Assembly (NCBI GenBank): GCA_965249745.1
Contig: OZ252252.1
Span: 2,666,001 to 2,730,000 of the forward strand
Direction: 5' to 3'
Source of the DNA: JANYHH01 sp965249745
GTDB taxonomy: Bacteria > Deinococcota > Deinococci > Deinococcales > JAAFIG01
Length of the DNA: 64,000 nt
The position numbers and the translations under genes are program-made. Positions 1 to 8,274 of the stretch are shown here, in pieces. The notes beneath the pieces were generated by a model that did not search any database, was not told the DNA's origin, and saw nothing but the letters and a program-made list of their open reading frames with translations. Every line of letters begins with the position of its first letter. Position 1 is the first letter of the stretch.

Positions 1-540
1 GAGTTTCCATTGGACCGAATCGCTGTGTTGATTCAGCCCGGCAGTTTGATTCACAGTCTGGTGCGCTTCAAGGACAATCAGATCAAGGCGCAGCTCGGGA
101 CGCCGGACATGCGTTTACCGATTCAGTATTCGATTCTGAGCGCCATCGAAACCGCGTCCGATCCGCATACAATTCCCGGAGCCAGACGCCCAGAAACGCC
201 GCTCGAGCCGATGAACCTGATTGGCAATCTGGAACTTCGCGTGGTGGACCGAGCGCGTTTCCCGTGTCTGGACCTCTGCTACGAAGCGGGTCGCATCGGC
301 GGCGTCGCGCCGGTCGCGCTGAACGCCGCCGACGAGATCGCCGTGGAAGCTTTTCTGAATGGCAGAATCTCGTACCTCGAGATTCCGCGCCTGATCGAAG
401 CGGTGCTGCGCGAGTCACCGTCCGAAGGGCTAAGTTGGGATAGCATCTCTGCAACCGACGCCTGGGCGCGGGCACGGGCGCTCGAGTTGATTAGTCAGGT
501 TGATCGGTCGGGTTTGAACCTGTTAACTCGAGGAACGTAG
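1..540 (+). CDS. dxr: 1-deoxy-D-xylulose 5-phosphate reductoisomerase, C-terminal part (5' end outside window)
   Basis: This is the C-terminal half of Dxr (IspC), which converts DXP to MEP with NADPH in the non-mevalonate isoprenoid pathway in the cytoplasm. The reading frame is open from base 1, so the gene starts upstream of the window. Visible family motifs are PGSLIHSLV, AQLGTPDMR and PIQYS, then the C-terminal helical domain with LNAADEIAVEAFLNG. The His of SLIHS aligns with the conserved active-site loop His of the family; the usual HPQ before it reads QPG here. It ends at TAG 538-540, 63 bp before rseP on the same strand; dxr-rseP adjacency is familiar in Deinococcus and many other bacteria. 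The product call is secure, but activity cannot be judged from a fragment. Confidence 0.93.
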   Translation, partial: EFPLDRIAVLIQPGSLIHSLVRFKDNQIKAQLGTPDMRLPIQYSILSAIETASDPHTIPGARRPETPLEPMNLIGNLELRVVDRARFPCLDLCYEAGRIGGVAPVALNAADEIAVEAFLNGRISYLEIPRLIEAVLRESPSEGLSWDSISATDAWARARALELISQVDRSGLNLLTRGT

Positions 541-603
541 ATTGAAGCTGACGGACTGGCTTACATTCACGCTTCACCTTCAAGGCACACACTAGGGGAA
601 CCT

Positions 604-1725
604 ATGGGCATTCTGGTCTGGTTAATTATCGTCAACCTCGCGGTGTTCGTTCACGAACTCTCGCACTTTCTGGCTGCCAGGGCGCAGGGCGTCAAGGTGC
701 GCGCCTTCAGCATCGGCATGGGCCCGATTCTGGCGCGTCGCCTGTGGCGCGGCACGGAATGGCGCATCAGCGCCTTGCCGGTCGGCGGCTACGTGGACAT
801 TGAAGGTCTGGCTCCCACAGAGGTGGACTCGAGCGGCAAGCCGATCCCGCCGACCACTGGCATGGCGCGCCTGGGTTTTCTGGGAAAGTTCGCCATCCTG
901 TTCGCCGGACCGCTCTCCAATGTCGTGCTGGCGATCATTCTGGTGTCCGCGATGCTGGTCGGGCAGGGGAAACCACAGCTCGGGAGCGAGATTCGTTTTC
1001 AGAGCGTGCAGCCCGGCTCCAAGGCGGAACTGGTCGGTTTCAAAAAGGGCGATTTGATCGCGGAGATCAACGGCGAACCGCTCCTGAAGGGGGACCTGGC
1101 AAAGCTGGTACCCGATGACCCCAAGCGGCTCGAGGCTTTGGACGCGGCCACGAAGCGCGTGCGCGAGAACCTCCATCAGAACGGCGAACGAAGCTACGTC
1201 GTGTACCGCGATAACAGCCGCCTCGAGTTCAAGTTCGACTGGTCACCGAAGACCTTCGGGGATCAGTCCCGGCCGCTGTTCGGGGTCAGCATCGGACCGA
1301 GTACCACGTACTTGCCAGTCGGTTTGGTGGCAGGCGTCTCTGAGGCTACGACGCAACTTTTGGGAAGCATTCCCGGTACGGTTCAGGCGATCTTCGGCGG
1401 CATCTTCAAAACCTTCACGCTGCAACGCGATCCGAACCTATCTGGTCCGGTCGGCGCGGTCGGTGTCGCCGGGCAGGTAGCCCAGCAGGGCTTCTGGCAG
1501 ATCGTGTTCTTCGCGGGCATTATCAACCTCAGCCTGGGGATTTTTAACCTCTTGCCGATTCCCGGTCTGGATGGCGGACGAATCCTGCTGAGCGCGATTG
1601 TCGCGTTGCGCCGCAAACCCTTCGCGCCCGGCCAGGAGGAAACAATTAATTTTGCTGGGTTCATGTTCGTGATTCTGTTCATCGTGCTGGTCACGGTTCA
1701 GGATTTCGGTAAACTGGCGCGGTGA
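604..1725 (+). CDS. rseP: RseP-like site-2 intramembrane zinc metalloprotease
   Basis: A 373-residue M50B family protease that cuts transmembrane segments of anti-sigma factors or signal-peptide remnants. The zinc motif HELSH is at residues 17-21 in the first membrane helix. A PDZ-like segment (VQPGSKAELVGFKKGDLI) lies near residues 130-160, and the third-ligand motif NLLPIPGLDGG is in a C-terminal helix. Membrane segments occur at both ends, and the length is normal for the family. The ATG at 604 follows an AGGGGA ribosome site. The stop overlaps the GTG of the next gene by 4 bp (GTGA), so translation is probably coupled to the glycosyltransferase. Its target cannot be named from the sequence. 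Confidence 0.93.
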   Translation: MGILVWLIIVNLAVFVHELSHFLAARAQGVKVRAFSIGMGPILARRLWRGTEWRISALPVGGYVDIEGLAPTEVDSSGKPIPPTTGMARLGFLGKFAILFAGPLSNVVLAIILVSAMLVGQGKPQLGSEIRFQSVQPGSKAELVGFKKGDLIAEINGEPLLKGDLAKLVPDDPKRLEALDAATKRVRENLHQNGERSYVVYRDNSRLEFKFDWSPKTFGDQSRPLFGVSIGPSTTYLPVGLVAGVSEATTQLLGSIPGTVQAIFGGIFKTFTLQRDPNLSGPVGAVGVAGQVAQQGFWQIVFFAGIINLSLGIFNLLPIPGLDGGRILLSAIVALRRKPFAPGQEETINFAGFMFVILFIVLVTVQDFGKLAR

Positions 1726-2384
1726 ACGCCGACGCGCCGCTCCAAGCCGCCGTGTTGATCCCCGCTTTCAATGAGGGGAAGACCGTCGGCGGCGTCGTGC
1801 GGGTCGCGCTCGAGGCGGGCTTTCGGGAGGTGCTGGTCGTTTCCGACGGCAGCACCGACGACACGGTGACGCAAGCGCGACAGGCGGGCGCTCGCGTGCT
1901 CGAGCTACCGCAGAACGCGGGCAAGGGCGCGGCCGTGGCGGCTGGGGCGGCGGCGCTCAGCACGAAGCTGCTGGTACTGTTGGATGCCGATCTGGTCAAC
2001 CTGACCCCACTACATATCCATCAACTCTTGGAGCCAGTCCAATCCGGGGAGGCGCAGACCACCGCCGGTCTGTTCAGTGGCGGCGGCACGTTGACCGACT
2101 TCGGGAATCGCAGCACGCCCGCTTGGAGCGGCCAGCGCTGCATCCCGCGCCAGACCGTTTTGAACACCCCGAATCTGGCATCTCGAGGATACGGGATTGA
2201 ACTGGCGCTCAACGATCAGATTCAAGCCGAGGGTTTGCGGCTGGAGTACGTCAACCTGCGCGGCGTCAGTCAGGTTATGAAGGAACAGAAACGCGGCTTG
2301 CTCGGCGGTCTGGCCTGGCGGGCCAAGATGTACTGGCAGATTTTCAGTTACGCCCTGCGCGGCCGCTCGAGACGATCCTCGTGA
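1722..2384 (+). CDS. Family 2 glycosyltransferase
   Basis: A 220-residue soluble GT-A type glycosyltransferase of the dolichyl-phosphate-mannose-synthase-like GT2 group. Key elements are the N-terminal nucleotide-sugar loop VLIPAFNEGKTVG, the VVSDGSTDDT segment and the DxD-like LLDADLVNL that binds the metal and nucleotide. No membrane helices are visible. It starts with GTG inside the rseP stop and ends in another GTGA overlap with the next gene, so rseP, this gene and the GH26-like gene form a coupled operon. Substrate and acceptor are unknown; a role in envelope glycolipid or polysaccharide synthesis is inferred from the neighbours. Confidence 0.85.
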   Translation: MNADAPLQAAVLIPAFNEGKTVGGVVRVALEAGFREVLVVSDGSTDDTVTQARQAGARVLELPQNAGKGAAVAAGAAALSTKLLVLLDADLVNLTPLHIHQLLEPVQSGEAQTTAGLFSGGGTLTDFGNRSTPAWSGQRCIPRQTVLNTPNLASRGYGIELALNDQIQAEGLRLEYVNLRGVSQVMKEQKRGLLGGLAWRAKMYWQIFSYALRGRSRRSS

Positions 2385-3997
2385 ACGCCGCACCCTCGAA
2401 ACGAAACCGCTCGAGGACACTGGTTTGGTTCCTGGGACTGCTGTTCGTCGTCAGCCTGGGACTGGCGCAATCCGAGCCGCACAGCGCCGACGGTTGGTAT
2501 AACCTCGGTCGCAGCGCTCTGGCTCGAGGGGACGCGATAGCGGCGGAGCGTGCCTTTCAGGAAGCCGTGAAGCTCAACCCGACGGCCGCGAACTGGCGCT
2601 GGCTGGCGGAAGCCAGGGTGAAGCTCAAAGAGTACGACGGGGCCAGCTTCGCCTACGACGCGGCAATTCTGAAGTACCGCGCCCTCGGCGATGCCCTGAC
2701 CGCGAACGCGCTTCGCAACCTCAGCAACCCGTACCGTCAGCAAGGCGAGTTTTACCTGTTGAACCAGCCCGTTCCCAGACCAGAGACGCTCGCCCGGCTC
2801 GAGCCTGCCGCCGGGCTGTTGCTGGGGAGTTACGTGGACGAAACCGGAATCACCCGAGGTGGTGATCTCGAGATTCCGAGGCGATTGGGAACCGGGCTGG
2901 CGGTTTATTTTCGCTATCACAAGTTGATCCGCCCACAGGACGCGACCGCCTCGCAACCAATCTTCCCGAGCCGACTGGCGAACGCCGCCCGCAAGTTCGG
3001 CGGTGCGCTGCACTTGGCGCTTGAGCCGAATATGCCGCTGTCCCAGGTCACCGAAGCCATCGTGATTCCGTTCGCGCAGCGGGTGCGCGAGGCCGGGCTG
3101 CCGGTTTTCGTGCGCTTCGCCTCGGAGTTTAATGACCCAGAGAGTCCCTGGGGCAAAGACCCGAAGCTGTTTGTCGAAAAGTTCCGTCTCGTTGCTGACG
3201 TGTTGCACCGCATCGCGCCGAACGCCGCAACAGTCTGGATGCCGATGTCCAGCCGTCTCGAGGTGCTGGACCGGTACTATCCGGGGCGCGAGTATGTGGA
3301 TTGGGCTGGCTTGAGTCTCTACAGCACGCCGTACTCGAACGGGAATCTGAAACAGAGCAATCTGCGCGTCTCGCCCTTAGACGCGATCAAGCCCTTTTAC
3401 GACAAATACGCTCGGTGGCACCCGATTCAGATTTCCGAGTACGCCGCTAGCTCTGAGACCGCGCTCGCGCCGGAAGCCGATTTCACCCGCTTTGCGGTCA
3501 CCAAGATGCGAATGCTGTACTGGGGCGCGATGCTGCGCTTCCCGCGTCTGAAAAACATCAACTGGCTGGACATTGACATGCTGAGAAGCCGCTACATCAC
3601 GCCTTCCAGAGCCGCCGAGCGGCGCAACGATTACAGCCTATACGCCAACCCCGCGAAGCTCGAGGCGTTCCAGGAGTTGCTGCTGGAACCGTACTTTGTG
3701 CACAGCCTGGATGATCCAGCCCTGACCGCGCCGCGCTCGCTCACCAACAGTCCCCTGACCAGCCTGCCCGCGAACACCCCGAACCTCGAGCTGGCCGCCT
3801 GGGTCAAAACCTATGAACCTTTCGTGGCGCGGGTGGAATTTCGATTGGACGGGGAGCGGGTCGCCACGACCACCACGATGCCGTACCGCTTCAAGCTCAT
3901 GCCGCTCTCCAAAGGTTCCAAGGTACTCGAGCTGCGCGCCTTCGATGCCAAGGGGCAACTCTTGCTGAAGAGGGTGCAACGGATTACGGCGAGGTAA
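2381..3997 (+). CDS. Secreted TPR and GH26-like glycoside hydrolase fold protein
   Basis: A 538-residue exported protein. Residues 1-30 form a signal peptide (basic start, hydrophobic core, ending near LGLAQ). A short TPR region (GWYNLGRSALARGD...) covers about 33-95. The middle, about 140-420, resembles GH26 beta-mannanase-like TIM barrels: FVRFASEFND carries a candidate acid/base Glu, YVDWAGLSLY is typical of the family, and QISEYAAS supplies a second Glu near the expected nucleophile place. About 450-538 looks like an Ig-like C-terminal domain (VEFRLDGERVATTTTMPYRFKL). The GTG start overlaps the glycosyltransferase stop by 4 bp. Hydrolase activity is an inference from fold motifs; it could instead be a polysaccharide-binding protein. 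Confidence 0.72.
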   Translation: MNAAPSKRNRSRTLVWFLGLLFVVSLGLAQSEPHSADGWYNLGRSALARGDAIAAERAFQEAVKLNPTAANWRWLAEARVKLKEYDGASFAYDAAILKYRALGDALTANALRNLSNPYRQQGEFYLLNQPVPRPETLARLEPAAGLLLGSYVDETGITRGGDLEIPRRLGTGLAVYFRYHKLIRPQDATASQPIFPSRLANAARKFGGALHLALEPNMPLSQVTEAIVIPFAQRVREAGLPVFVRFASEFNDPESPWGKDPKLFVEKFRLVADVLHRIAPNAATVWMPMSSRLEVLDRYYPGREYVDWAGLSLYSTPYSNGNLKQSNLRVSPLDAIKPFYDKYARWHPIQISEYAASSETALAPEADFTRFAVTKMRMLYWGAMLRFPRLKNINWLDIDMLRSRYITPSRAAERRNDYSLYANPAKLEAFQELLLEPYFVHSLDDPALTAPRSLTNSPLTSLPANTPNLELAAWVKTYEPFVARVEFRLDGERVATTTTMPYRFKLMPLSKGSKVLELRAFDAKGQLLLKRVQRITAR

Positions 3998-4132
3998 ACG
4001 TTCTGGGTTGAAGCAATATCGGATTGGCTGCGAACAATCAAGATGGATCTCGAGCGGGTTGGGGGTTGGGATCGCACGACTGATCTCGAGCCGTGTTTCG
4101 CTTGACCGTCAGCTCGAGCGGCGGCACGTTTG

Positions 4133-4672
4133 TTACTTCAGCGCCGCCCTGGCCAACTTTTCCAGCTCCGCACCCGATGGGTCGCCTCCCAGCAGTGTGT
4201 AGGCAATCTTGCCATCGCGCGAGACCGCGAAGCTGAACGGCACGCCGTAGCCGCCGTTCCCCAGGTTCTGCCAGTCACGCAAGAGCGGCTTCACCCGCGT
4301 CGAATCGCGCGCCTCGTTCTCGAGCCAGACCTCGTAGTTCAGCGGGTTGGCTTTCAGGAACGCCTCGAGCTGTTGGCGCGTGTCACCGATGTCCACGCCG
4401 ATGATCGTCAGTCCGGCGTTGCGATACTTGTTCTGTAATTTGATCAGGGCGGGAATCTCAGCCCGGCACGGCGGACACCACGCGCCCCAGAAGTTTACGA
4501 TCGTTGCCTGACCCGTCAGTGAGGACAGCGTCACGGGTTGACCTGGGCGGCCCACCAGTCGCAACTCCGGCGCGGGATCGCCCGGTTTCATGCCAGCTCG
4601 AGTGCCAGACGGCGTGCTGGGCGCGCAGGCGATCAGACTCAAACCGAGCAGCGATAGAAGAAAGAGGCGCAT
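4133..4672 (-). CDS. TlpA/ResA-like thioredoxin-fold lipoprotein
   Basis: A 179-residue envelope redoxin. It has a lipoprotein signal with LIAC (Cys16 lipidated), then a TlpA-type thioredoxin fold whose active site is WCPPC at residues 65-69 within NFWGAWCPPC. The segment VPFSFAVSRDG supplies the conserved cis-Pro after Val. Such proteins reduce disulfides outside the cytoplasm, often for cytochrome c maturation, but no ccm gene is nearby, so the partner is unknown. It is convergent with the GH26-like gene and stands alone. The ATG is preferred because it gives a canonical lipobox. Confidence 0.88.
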   Translation of the reverse strand: MRLFLLSLLGLSLIACAPSTPSGTRAGMKPGDPAPELRLVGRPGQPVTLSSLTGQATIVNFWGAWCPPCRAEIPALIKLQNKYRNAGLTIIGVDIGDTRQQLEAFLKANPLNYEVWLENEARDSTRVKPLLRDWQNLGNGGYGVPFSFAVSRDGKIAYTLLGGDPSGAELEKLARAALK

Positions 4673-4790
4673 GGGGCAGCTTAACTAAGCCCGTCGCCTA
4701 CCACAACCCCGCAACCCGCCGCACGACTTTTGAACCGCACAAAACATATCTGAAATCCACCTCGAGCCTACCGTGCCCGTCGCCACTAAC

Positions 4791-4827
4791 CTCTCTCCTG
4801 GAGAGAGATCCTCGCTTCAGCAGCGAG
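4791..4827. other. Two adjacent hairpins downstream of chrA
   Basis: In the 270-bp gap between the two minus-strand genes there are two neighbouring inverted repeats: CTCTCTCC/GGAGAGAG at 4791-4807 and CTCGCT/AGCGAG at 4811-4827. They lie 3' of chrA, so transcript-end or mRNA-stability hairpins are possible, but there is no clear T-run. The rest of the gap (4673-4943) holds only scattered CTCGAG palindromes and no convincing gene. Confidence 0.45.
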
Positions 4828-4943
4828 CCGCCCTTGACCTTCGTCTCGAGCAACGTCTTCTTGGGCTGTCTCGAGTATGATCGTCGGTGGCCGGGCGCGG
4901 CGTGCTACGCCCCTATGAAAATTGCGTGGCTCGAGGCTGGGTT

Positions 4944-6023
4944 TTAACCGCGCACCAGCCAGCCTATGACACCCGCCCCGAGCAGCAACCAAGTCGTATT
5001 GAATCTGAATCGCACCAGCAACCCGCTCGAGACGAGCGCAATAATAATCGTCACCGGGTCAATCAACGCGTCTCGAGCCAGTTGGACGGCGACCGCCGCC
5101 ATCAGTCCCAGCGCCGCAGCATTGATTGCGTCCAGCAGTCTGGCCGTCCACGGCAGGGCGCGCAGTCTTTGGAGCAGCGGATGGGTCAGGTACACGAACA
5201 CGAAGGCGGGCGCGAAGATGCCAACGGTCGCTAGCGCCGCGCCGGGTACGCCCGCCATCAGGTACCCGGCGAAGGTTGCGCTGGAAAAAACGGGTCCGGG
5301 CGTGATTTGCCCGACCGCAACGGCTGTCAGTAGTTGATCCTGGCCGAGCCAGCCGCGTCCAACGAATTCGTTCTGGATGAACGCCAGCAGGACATAGCCG
5401 CTGCCGTACAGGGTCGCGCCGATTTTCAGGAACAGCCAGAAGACCGCCCCCAGCGTGACCGGCTCGAGGATGGCGGGGGAGCGGCGGCTGGGTCTGGTGG
5501 CGACGAAAGTCAAGCCAGCGATGCCAAACAGTAGGATCAGTTCGTTCAAACCCAGGATGTACCCTAGCAGGGCTAACCCGGCTGCGAACCACAGCAATGG
5601 CGTTTTCAGCGCGGTCCGGGCCAATCCCCAGACCGCTTGCACGACTACGGCGATCACCACAGGTTTGACACCGTACAGGACGCCGCTCAGCTCTGGTCTC
5701 GAGCCGTAGGTCTGGTAGAGCCACGCGAAGAACAGCGTGAGGCTGGCGGCGGGCAGGATGAAGCCGATGCCGCCCGCCAGCAAGCCGCGCCAACCCGCGC
5801 GTCTCATGCCCGCGTGCATGACCATCTCGGTGCTGTTGGGACCGGGGATCAAGTTGGTAGTTCCCAGGTAATCCAGGAAGTCCGCGTCGCTCAGCCAGCC
5901 GCGCCGCCGCACCACTTCCTCGCGCAGCATCGCCACGTGAGCCGCCGGGCCGCCGAAGGCCGTGAGACCCAAGCGCACCGCCATGCCCAGCACCTCGAGC
6001 CAGCTTGGGCGGTCGGGTTTCAT
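4944..6023 (-). CDS. chrA: Chromate transporter family protein (ChrA, long form)
   Basis: A 359-residue inner-membrane protein with the two tandem CHR halves typical of the long chromate ion transporters. The first half carries the signature FGGPAAHVAML and later TNLIPGPNSTEM; the second has the matching GQITPGPVFSSATFAGYL. About ten hydrophobic segments are visible, with a soluble linker (ATRPSRRSPAILEPV) between the halves. The family exports chromate, or moves sulfate or related oxyanions, by proton-motive force. It is a single gene with no chrB regulator beside it, so the substrate is inferred from family membership only. Confidence 0.9.
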   Translation of the reverse strand: MKPDRPSWLEVLGMAVRLGLTAFGGPAAHVAMLREEVVRRRGWLSDADFLDYLGTTNLIPGPNSTEMVMHAGMRRAGWRGLLAGGIGFILPAASLTLFFAWLYQTYGSRPELSGVLYGVKPVVIAVVVQAVWGLARTALKTPLLWFAAGLALLGYILGLNELILLFGIAGLTFVATRPSRRSPAILEPVTLGAVFWLFLKIGATLYGSGYVLLAFIQNEFVGRGWLGQDQLLTAVAVGQITPGPVFSSATFAGYLMAGVPGAALATVGIFAPAFVFVYLTHPLLQRLRALPWTARLLDAINAAALGLMAAVAVQLARDALIDPVTIIIALVSSGLLVRFRFNTTWLLLGAGVIGWLVRG

Positions 6024-6080
6024 CAGAAGGGCATTCTCTTAGATGAACCGTCGGCGATTCGTCAGCCAGAGGTCACGGGT

Positions 6081-7151
6081 TCAGACGACCGGGAACAGGC
6101 TGCCCTGACGTAACTCGGCGGTAGCTTTATTCTGCTTCAAAACCGCCTCGAGTTTCTGAATGATCTCCGGGTCGTAGAGCTTTCCGGCATCGGTTCGCAG
6201 TTGCTCCAGGGCTTCGGGGTTGCTGAGTTCGTCGCCACGTTCCGAGGTCAGGTTATCGAAGGCGTTCGAGACCGCGACGAGTCTGGAAAAGATCGGGATG
6301 GCGTTCCCCTTCAAGCCCTTCGGTCCGCCCGAGCCGTCCCAGTGTTCCATCAGGTGCAAGATGCCCGCTCTGGGCGTCTCGAGTTCCGCGACGCGCTCCA
6401 AGAGGTTGTAACCCATTCCGGCAATCGCCACATCGTCGAAATTGCTACCGCCGAGCTTCCCGATGTCGTGCAACATGGCTGTGAACCAGAGGTCGTTCTG
6501 CTCGGGCGGGGTCAGGTTGAGTTCTCTGGCCATCGCCATCGCGTAACTCGTGACGCGGACCGCGTGGCCAAGCTGCGTGAAGTCCTGAGCCTCAATCGCT
6601 TCAATGAACGTCAGCGTTAAGTTCCAAGCCAAGGACTTGGCGGTGCTCATCTCCTGGAAGGTTCCGAGGGCGCTGGTCACGACCGCACCCCAACGGGTCA
6701 ACGCCTCGAGCGCCGAGGGCTGGAACGGATCGCCGTAGGTGTCCACGACGAGTGCCCCGCGCAAGCCCTGGCCGCGGTCGCGCAGCGGAATGAAAATCGC
6801 CTGCTTGGCTTCGCGCAAACCCATCGCGCCGAGCTTGGCGCGAATGTCCGGCAGGTTCGGGTTGAACAGGTCGCCAGAAAGATTGGTGCTGATCTTCGGC
6901 ACGCTGTCCACCCAGGGCCCGACCAGATCCAGCCCTAAAAATTCCGTGCCGTAGCCGCGCACGGCCGCGACCCGATCGGTACCCTTCTGGCGCGTCACGG
7001 CCCAAGCTTTCGTGGCGGTCGGTGCGAGTTGCAAGGCGCTCCCCAGGGCCGCCTCGAGCATGGTTTTGATGCTTCTGGCGGACAGCAGCTCCTGCGAGGC
7101 GCGAAGAAAATCGAAGCTTTCCGTGGGTTCTGGGGCTTTGCGGCGAAACAT
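6081..7151 (-). CDS. GAF plus degenerate HD-GYP domain protein
   Basis: About 356 residues. The N-terminal half resembles a GAF sensor domain; the C-terminal half aligns with HD-GYP domains, which degrade cyclic di-GMP. The HD pair is present (GHAVRVTSYAMAMA, then AMLHDIGKLG), but the hallmark HHExxDGxGYP reads LMEHWDGSGGP: two metal-ligand His are Leu and Met, and GYP is GGP. It may therefore be an inactive sensor or have another substrate. The ATG at 7151 is chosen over a TTG at 7190 because the added residues look non-coding. It is divergent from sdhC, sharing a 220-bp upstream region. Confidence 0.75.
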   Translation of the reverse strand: MFRRKAPEPTESFDFLRASQELLSARSIKTMLEAALGSALQLAPTATKAWAVTRQKGTDRVAAVRGYGTEFLGLDLVGPWVDSVPKISTNLSGDLFNPNLPDIRAKLGAMGLREAKQAIFIPLRDRGQGLRGALVVDTYGDPFQPSALEALTRWGAVVTSALGTFQEMSTAKSLAWNLTLTFIEAIEAQDFTQLGHAVRVTSYAMAMARELNLTPPEQNDLWFTAMLHDIGKLGGSNFDDVAIAGMGYNLLERVAELETPRAGILHLMEHWDGSGGPKGLKGNAIPIFSRLVAVSNAFDNLTSERGDELSNPEALEQLRTDAGKLYDPEIIQKLEAVLKQNKATAELRQGSLFPVV

Positions 7152-7294
7152 TGCCGCCAGTATACGCGGCTCTGCCTTTGCAAACCCCAAAAATCCGACG
7201 CTCGAGACCTACGCGGGGCGTCTCTGTGTTCTTTCTTTCTGCTTTTGCTCTCTAGCACTTGTCTCGAATGAGAAATGCGGGCATGATGGCAGGC

Positions 7295-7323
7295 GTTACA
7301 CAGTTTTGAGCCAAAAATGCTAT
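7295..7323 (+). promoter_or_regulatory. Possible sdh operon promoter
   Basis: GTTACA (7295-7300) and TGCTAT (7318-7323) are separated by 17 bp and lie 50 bp before the sdhC start. This is the best -35/-10 pair I see in the gap, but both boxes are imperfect. Confidence 0.35.
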
Positions 7324-7372
7324 TATTTAACCAGGTTAAATATCGTCGTTGAAGATCATTGGAGGAGGCTAT

Positions 7373-7729
7373 ATGTACCAGGGTCGAGAGGGGCAATGGG
7401 CGTTTTACCTGCACCGGGTATCGGGGCTGGCGCTGCTGCTATATTTGATGATTCACACGATCTCGATTGGATCGGTGTTGCTCGGGCCAGACGTATATGG
7501 TGCCGTCCACGAGGTCTACAAATTCATCCTGTTCCGCTTGGGGTTGATCGCCATCACCGGAGCCGTCGCGTACCACTCGTTCAACGGCTTACGGATCGTG
7601 GTCATGGACTTCACCGGTTGGGGCGTGCGCTACCAGCGCCAGCTCTGGTACACAGCGCTCGTATTGGCGGCGGGCGTCATGGTCGTGGCACTGGTCTACA
7701 ACTTCCCGCGTCTGATCGGAGGTGCCTGA
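7373..7729 (+). CDS. sdhC: Succinate dehydrogenase cytochrome b556 subunit
   Basis: A 118-residue membrane subunit that anchors the succinate dehydrogenase catalytic dimer and helps bind heme b and quinone. It has the family signature HRVSG at residues 14-18, followed by a helix with the candidate heme-ligand His (LLYLMIHTISIG, His28), and three hydrophobic helices in all. The ATG at 7373 is chosen because a strong GGAGGAGG lies 4 nt upstream; an in-frame TTG at 7349 precedes that ribosome site. It is the first gene of sdhCDAB and its stop is 1 nt before sdhD. Confidence 0.92.
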   Translation: MYQGREGQWAFYLHRVSGLALLLYLMIHTISIGSVLLGPDVYGAVHEVYKFILFRLGLIAITGAVAYHSFNGLRIVVMDFTGWGVRYQRQLWYTALVLAAGVMVVALVYNFPRLIGGA

Positions 7730-7730
7730 G

Positions 7731-8141
7731 ATGGCAATCAAAGCTCGCAGTTTCAAGGACGCCAGGGCGCAGTCCCGGAGTAACCCGGAGCTGGCCTGGT
7801 GGGTCTTCATGCGACTCTCTGGCACGACCCTGGTGATCCTGACGCTGTTTCACGTCTTCAAGAACTACATCCTCTCCGATGAGGCGACCTGGGATTACGA
7901 GCGCATCGCCACGAGCTACGCCGACTGGTGGAACAAGCTCTACCTGATGGCGCTGCTAGGATTGGGCTTGCTGCACGGCGCGAACGGCGTGCGCTACATC
8001 ATTGACGACGCCACCGCCAAGAACCGCGTGGCCCGCTTCTGGTGGAAGAGTCTGGCCTACAGCCTGATCGGGGCGATCCTGGTGTTCGGCTTCGTTGCGC
8101 TGCTCGTCAAGGTTCCAATCCCCGGCGTGGACACGCCTTGA
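7731..8141 (+). CDS. sdhD: Succinate dehydrogenase membrane anchor subunit
   Basis: A 136-residue second membrane subunit of the complex. After a hydrophilic N-terminus (KARSFKDARAQ) it has three membrane helices. LTLFHVFKNY carries a candidate heme-facing His, and LLHGANGVRYIIDD is typical of SdhD anchors of Deinococcus and actinobacteria. The ATG at 7731 follows a GGAGGT that sits inside the end of sdhC, so the two subunits are made in step. The 130-bp gap to sdhA contains three CTCGAG palindromes but no gene. Confidence 0.9.
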   Translation: MAIKARSFKDARAQSRSNPELAWWVFMRLSGTTLVILTLFHVFKNYILSDEATWDYERIATSYADWWNKLYLMALLGLGLLHGANGVRYIIDDATAKNRVARFWWKSLAYSLIGAILVFGFVALLVKVPIPGVDTP

Positions 8142-8274
8142 AGCTCACAGTGACGCCTGCCTCGAGTCTTAAAGGTAGCAACAGCTCGAGTTCATCCAGC
8201 CCCTCGAGTCAGACTTGCCGGTTGAGCCAGATTCTAGCCACCCGGCCGTTCAGCACAGCAGAAGTGAGGTCGCC

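Noticed and set aside
4791..4830. T-box or riboswitch in the tlpA-chrA gap
   Set aside because: Only two short hairpins, no T-box core sequence and no suitable gene downstream on the plus strand.
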